Part shown: positions 4,692 to 7,761 of the stretch, piece by piece
How positions within the stretch are numbered: the first letter of the stretch is position 1
Layout of the letters: the number at the start of each line of letters is the position of its first letter
Assembly: GCA_033721095.1 (NCBI GenBank)
Contig: JAWWBG010000128.1
Span: 1-7,761 of the forward strand
Reading direction: 5' to 3'
Source: JAWWBG01 sp033721095
GTDB lineage: Bacteria; Actinomycetota; Nitriliruptoria; Nitriliruptorales; Nitriliruptoraceae
DNA: 7,761 nucleotides
The notes under the pieces: model-generated
The model's database searches: none
Seen by the model: only the letters and a program-made list of their open reading frames with translations
Told to the model about the DNA's origin: nothing
Made by a program: the position numbers and the translations under genes

Positions 4692-5735
4692 GACGAACCG
4701 TTCCTGGCCCTTGCGCTGGATGAAGTCGTAGAGCTCGCGCTCCCAGCGAATCACCTCGTCGCGGTTGACGAGGCCACTGATCCGGCGACGCGAGACGAAG
4801 TCCTCGAAGGCCGCTCGCGATGACCACTTGGGCTCGTAGCCGAACTGGAAGCGGAGCCGACTGATGTCGGCAACCCGGCCGTACTTGAGGTACCGCAACT
4901 GCTCAGGCGTGAAGTCCATCCGGCGGGTGCGCCGGATCAGTCCCGACGCGCTGCGCACGAACCCGGCCGGCACGGGCGCGGGCACGCGGCCGGCGAGGCG
5001 GATGGCCTGCGACAGGTAGACGACGCCCGGCCCCGCGACGTTCCACGTCCCGGGGTGGTCCTCCAGGACGGCGCGGACCATGACCTCGACGGCGTCCTCC
5101 TCGTGGCAGAACTGCAGCCTCGGGTCATGGCCGAAGACGGTCGGCACGGCGGGCAACGAGAAATATCGCGCGAAGGTCGAGTCGAGGGAGCCACCGACGA
5201 AGTTGGCATAGCGCAGCGTCGTGAGTGCCACCTCCGGACGACGACCGACGAAGGCCCGGAAGGCGCTCTCGACCTCCTCGACGTCCTTGGAGAACCCGTC
5301 CCGTGGGTTGGCCACGGCGGCGGAGAAGTCCTCGGCGATGAGCGACGGATGCGTGAACTCGGAGCCGTAGATCGCGGTCGATGACTTGAGGACGATGCGC
5401 TGGATGTTGGTCGCGCGGTGGGCCGAGGCCATCAGCTGGATGGCCCCCATCACGTTTCGCTCCTTCATCCGGCTGCGGCCACCGACGCTGGTGGGGGCAG
5501 ACACGGTGGACATGTGGATCAGCGTGTCCACGTCCGTGGCGGCAAGGACCTTGGCCATGAGCGGATTGGTGACGTCCGTGCGCACGAACTCGGTGCGCGT
5601 CAGGTCGTGGACCGGATCCTCGTTGTCCACGCCGACGATGTAGGCGACCTCGTCTTCCGTCTCGAGGGCAGCCGCGACCATCCCGGCGAGCTTGTCGCTG
5701 ATGCCGGTGATGAGGACGCGACGACCGTCGGCCAT
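4674..5735 (-). CDS. NAD(P)-binding SDR-family epimerase-like protein lacking the catalytic Tyr (Rv0501/GalE2-like)
   Basis: ATG 5735 follows AGGAG (5745-5741) with 5-base spacing. The 353-residue protein has the extended short-chain dehydrogenase fold. The N-terminal strand and loop RRVLITGISDKLAG (5-18) form the nucleotide site, but it reads GxxDxxAG instead of GxxGxxG. The segment VGVDNED (35-41) supplies the ribose-binding Asp, and NVMGAIQLM (94-102) and SSTAIYGSE (118-126) are typical. At the usual YxxxK site it reads DGFSK (146-150), so Lys150 remains but Asp replaces Tyr. This argues against an ordinary sugar epimerase despite the galE-like label such genes receive. The blocks NVMGAIQL, GRRPEVALTTLRYAN and YGRVADISRLRFQFGYEPKW strongly resemble M. 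tuberculosis Rv0501 (annotated galE2) as I remember it; its neighbour Rv0502 is an acyltransferase, as here. It may bind nucleotide or a lipid precursor for the acyltransferase; the reaction is unknown. The 124-bp gap upstream could hold its own promoter, but I saw no convincing one. Confidence 0.88.
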   Translation of the reverse strand: MADGRRVLITGISDKLAGMVAAALETEDEVAYIVGVDNEDPVHDLTRTEFVRTDVTNPLMAKVLAATDVDTLIHMSTVSAPTSVGGRSRMKERNVMGAIQLMASAHRATNIQRIVLKSSTAIYGSEFTHPSLIAEDFSAAVANPRDGFSKDVEEVESAFRAFVGRRPEVALTTLRYANFVGGSLDSTFARYFSLPAVPTVFGHDPRLQFCHEEDAVEVMVRAVLEDHPGTWNVAGPGVVYLSQAIRLAGRVPAPVPAGFVRSASGLIRRTRRMDFTPEQLRYLKYGRVADISRLRFQFGYEPKWSSRAAFEDFVSRRRISGLVNRDEVIRWERELYDFIQRKGQERFVAARRR

Positions 5736-5859
5736 GGATGCTCCTGGGCGATGCTGCTGGGCCCGTCAGCAGTGAACCAGACCAGGATGACCGTTCGGAC
5801 CGACCGGAACGTCACGGGTTCGCGACGATCGTGTTGCATGACGGATCGCCGCGCTCGAA

Positions 5860-7050
5860 CTACTCGTGGCGCAGCGCCTCCACGGGATCGAGGCGTCCGG
5901 CCCGAACTGCCGGCCAGACCCCGAAGAACAGGCCCACCGCCACGGACACGCCGAACGCGAGGGCAACCGACCACCCGGTGACGACGGTCGGGACGGGGGC
6001 GACCGCGTCCACCAGGGCAGCCAGGCCGATCCCGAGTCCGAGACCGGCGAGACCGCCCGTGCCCGTGAGCACGACTGCCTCCAGGAGGAACTGCAGCGCG
6101 AGGTCTCGGGGCCGTGCGCCGAGGGCCTTGCGCAACCCGATCTCGCGCGTTCGCTCCGTGACCGACACCAGCATGATGTTGGAGACGCCGACACCCCCGA
6201 CGAGCAGGGAGATCCCGGCGATGGCGCCCAGGACGATCGTGAGCAGGCCCAGGATGTCGCTGATGACCCCGAGGATGTCGTCCTGCGTGAGGACGGAGAA
6301 GTCGGCCTCGTCGAACCGTTGGCTCAGCGCCCGTCGGAAGATCTCGGCGTCCGCCGCGACGTCGGCCGCCGACGTCGACTTGACGAAGATGTTGTCCACT
6401 CGGTCGGTGCCGAAGAGACGTTGCGCCGTCGTGATCGGGACCAGGACCTGCGAGTCGCGATCGGGGCCGAACGCCGATCCCCCGACGGCAGTCAGGACAC
6501 CGACGACGCGGAAGCGGAGGCCAGCGATCGTCACGTCGCGACCAATGGGGTCGCGGTCACCGAACAGCTCCGTCCCGATGGCCGGGCCGATCACCGCGAC
6601 ACGTCGGGCGGCGACGATGTCGGATCCGGTGAGGTCCTCGCCACGGGCGACGTCGCGGTCGATCACCGTCGTGAAGAACTCGGTGATGCCGAGCACGCTC
6701 GCGAACGTGTCGTTGCCGCCGGCACGCACGACCTCGCCCGAGACGAGGTCTGCGGCGACGCGACGGGGATCGCCGAACTCGCGGGCGACGTCATCGATGA
6801 CGTCGTTGGTGAAACGAGATCGGGCCGGCAGTGGGCGGGTGAAGTCTCCCGAGCCCGGAAAGGCGAACAGGAGGTTCGAGCCGAGGCCCTCGACCGTGTC
6901 GGTGATCTCCTCGCGGGCGCCCTGCCCGATCGCGACGAGGAGCACGACAGCAAGGACACCGATGAGCACGCCGAGCGTCGTGAGTGCCGAGCGGAGGCGA
7001 TTGGCGAGCAGGGCGCGGAGGGCAACACGTGCCGACTCGGTCAGGTTCAT
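5860..7050 (-). CDS. MacB/FtsX-type ABC transporter permease
   Basis: The ATG overlaps the ATPase stop (ATGA), so the pair is coupled. The 396-residue protein has the MacB-like layout: one N-terminal transmembrane helix (about 22-43, LTTLGVLIGVLAVVLLVAIG), a large extracellular MacB_PCD-type domain (about 44-262), then three C-terminal helices (about 266-292, 320-352 and 361-384) forming the FtsX domain. TERTREIGLRKALGARPRDL (about 298-317), between helices 2 and 3, is the family's hallmark cytoplasmic coupling segment. Such permeases act as dimers with two ATPases and drive conformational changes in the outside domain to move substrates (antibiotics, peptides, lipoproteins, envelope signals) rather than form a channel. 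The substrate cannot be read from sequence. The stop is TAG, unlike the TGA of the neighbouring genes. After it, 124 bases separate the SDR gene on the same strand, with no strong terminator visible, so readthrough is possible. Confidence 0.93.
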   Translation of the reverse strand: MNLTESARVALRALLANRLRSALTTLGVLIGVLAVVLLVAIGQGAREEITDTVEGLGSNLLFAFPGSGDFTRPLPARSRFTNDVIDDVAREFGDPRRVAADLVSGEVVRAGGNDTFASVLGITEFFTTVIDRDVARGEDLTGSDIVAARRVAVIGPAIGTELFGDRDPIGRDVTIAGLRFRVVGVLTAVGGSAFGPDRDSQVLVPITTAQRLFGTDRVDNIFVKSTSAADVAADAEIFRRALSQRFDEADFSVLTQDDILGVISDILGLLTIVLGAIAGISLLVGGVGVSNIMLVSVTERTREIGLRKALGARPRDLALQFLLEAVVLTGTGGLAGLGLGIGLAALVDAVAPVPTVVTGWSVALAFGVSVAVGLFFGVWPAVRAGRLDPVEALRHE

Positions 7051-7751
7051 GACCGCCGCCCCGTTCTCGCGGGCTGCTCGAGCACGCCATCACGAGTCTC
7101 GATGACCTGGTCGACCATGTCGGCCACCAGCTGATCGTGCGTGATCACGACGAGGGCAGCACCACGGTCCGCCTGGAGGCTGGTGAGCAGCTCGAGGACC
7201 TCGGTCCCCGTCCTGGTGTCAAGGTTCCCCGTGGGCTCGTCCGCGAGCAGCATGTCGGCCTCGGTGACCATCGCCCGGGCGATGGCGACGCGCTGCTGCT
7301 GCCCGCCGGAGAGCTCGTTGGGTCGGTGATCCACGCGATCGGCGAGCCCGACCGCAGCCAGGGCCGCGTGGGCCCGTTCTCGGCGCTCACGCCGGCCGAG
7401 CCCTCGATAGACCAACGGCAGGGCCACGTTGTCCAGGGCCGTCGCTCGTGAGAGCAGATGGAAGCTCTGGAAGACGAACCCGATCTGCTCGTTGCGCAGG
7501 CGCGCCAGGTCGACGTCCGAGAGGTTGTTGACGTCACGACCTCCGAACAGCATCGAGCCACTCGTGGGTCGGTCCAGTGCGCCGAGGAGGTTGAGCATCG
7601 TGCTCTTGCCAGACCCCGACGGACCGATGATGGCCAGCGAGTCACCGCGATGGATCGACAGGGACACCCCGCGGAGGGCGTGGACCTCGACGGTGGCGCT
7701 GGGGCGGTAGATCCGGTGGACGTCGATCGCCTCGACCAGCGGCGTGTCCAT
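7047..7751 (-). CDS. ABC transporter ATP-binding protein (MacB/LolD family)
   Basis: This 234-residue ATPase powers the permease encoded just after it. All nucleotide-binding motifs are present: Walker A GPSGSGKS (43-50), Q-loop FQ (94-95), signature LSGGQQQR (147-154), Walker B MLLADE (167-172) with the family-typical PTGNLD following, and switch His205 in ITHD. The segment GFVFQSFHLLSRATALDNVALPL is typical of the MacB/LolD/FtsE group. Its length is normal for a stand-alone ATPase of that group. ATG 7751 is the likely start, only 10 bases from the window edge. The sequence there reads TGATG, so an upstream gene could end at this TGA; in many such operons that gene is a membrane-fusion/adaptor protein, but none is visible. 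The frame stays open to the edge, so a slightly longer start cannot be excluded. Confidence 0.94.
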   Translation of the reverse strand: MDTPLVEAIDVHRIYRPSATVEVHALRGVSLSIHRGDSLAIIGPSGSGKSTMLNLLGALDRPTSGSMLFGGRDVNNLSDVDLARLRNEQIGFVFQSFHLLSRATALDNVALPLVYRGLGRRERRERAHAALAAVGLADRVDHRPNELSGGQQQRVAIARAMVTEADMLLADEPTGNLDTRTGTEVLELLTSLQADRGAALVVITHDQLVADMVDQVIETRDGVLEQPARTGRRS

Positions 7752-7761
7752 CAGCCGCTCG

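Noticed and set aside
3533..4723. A 396-codon open frame on the plus strand opposite the acyltransferase
   Set aside because: It is Arg/Val/Gln/Gly-rich with no domain pattern, and the minus strand carries the clear acyltransferase motifs with a ribosome-binding site.
4674..5735. Calling the SDR a UDP-glucose 4-epimerase (galE)
   Set aside because: The catalytic Tyr and the standard glycine loop are missing, so a specific sugar-epimerase function is not supported.
5736..5859. A terminator and inverted repeat between the permease and the SDR gene
   Set aside because: The possible stem (GCGATC with GATCGTCGC) needs a bulge and has no T-run, and the CGTTC/GAACG pair nearby is only 5 bases with an imperfect centre. 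Neither is strong enough to annotate.
5866..7134. Long plus-strand open frames opposite the permease
   Set aside because: Composition is that of antisense shadow (Arg, Asp, Gly, Glu repeats). The minus strand shows the MacB-type helices and the TERTREIGLRKALGA block.
1..7761. tRNA, rRNA, CRISPR array, insertion sequence or phage genes
   Set aside because: No regularly spaced repeats, terminal inverted repeats, transposase or integrase motifs, or cloverleaf-like segments were seen; nearly all of the window is ordinary coding sequence.

Overview
The window is very GC-rich DNA with short intergenic gaps, stop/start overlaps and GTG/CTG/GCC-heavy coding. It looks like an actinobacterial (Actinomycetota) chromosome. 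The support is a BldN-type ECF sigma factor followed by a DUF5667/RsbN-like membrane protein, an LPXTG-type surface protein with a hydrophobic/Arg tail (a Gram-positive wall), and an epimerase-like SDR plus acyltransferase pair resembling mycobacterial Rv0501-Rv0502. I cannot name a genus. The acidic surface protein and mixed gene set would fit a deep-branching class such as Nitriliruptoria, but that is a guess.

Layout. 1-84 (+) is the hydrophobic C-terminus of a gene cut by the window edge. 88-726 (+) is the ECF sigma factor, and 723-1754 (+) overlaps it by ATGA and encodes its probable membrane anti-sigma factor. After a 213-bp gap with a possible ECF-type promoter, 1968-3422 (+) encodes a secreted, acidic, LPRTG-anchored surface protein of unknown function. 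A perfect 26-bp palindrome at 3438-3463 probably terminates transcription from both sides. The rest lies on the minus strand. Reading in the direction of transcription, there is an ABC ATPase (7751-7047), its MacB/FtsX-type permease (7050-5860), a 124-bp gap, an SDR-fold protein without the usual catalytic Tyr (5735-4674), a possible 28-codon ORF (4677-4591) joined by ATGA overlaps to both neighbours, and a PlsC-like acyltransferase with an N-terminal Cys/His cluster (4594-3503).

How the genes may work together. In Streptomyces, sigma-BldN and its anti-sigma RsbN control secreted surface proteins (chaplins, rodlins). The surface protein directly downstream of the pair here is therefore a natural candidate target; this is inference. 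The SDR/acyltransferase pair is probably an envelope-lipid or phospholipid module, and the ABC pair an export or envelope-stress transporter. I found no RNA genes, CRISPR array, insertion sequence or phage gene. No gene-free stretch exceeds 300 bases. Nothing here is clearly a new system. The most interesting points are the sigma/anti-sigma/surface-protein arrangement, the small ORF bridging the SDR and acyltransferase, and the Cys/His-cluster fusion to the acyltransferase.
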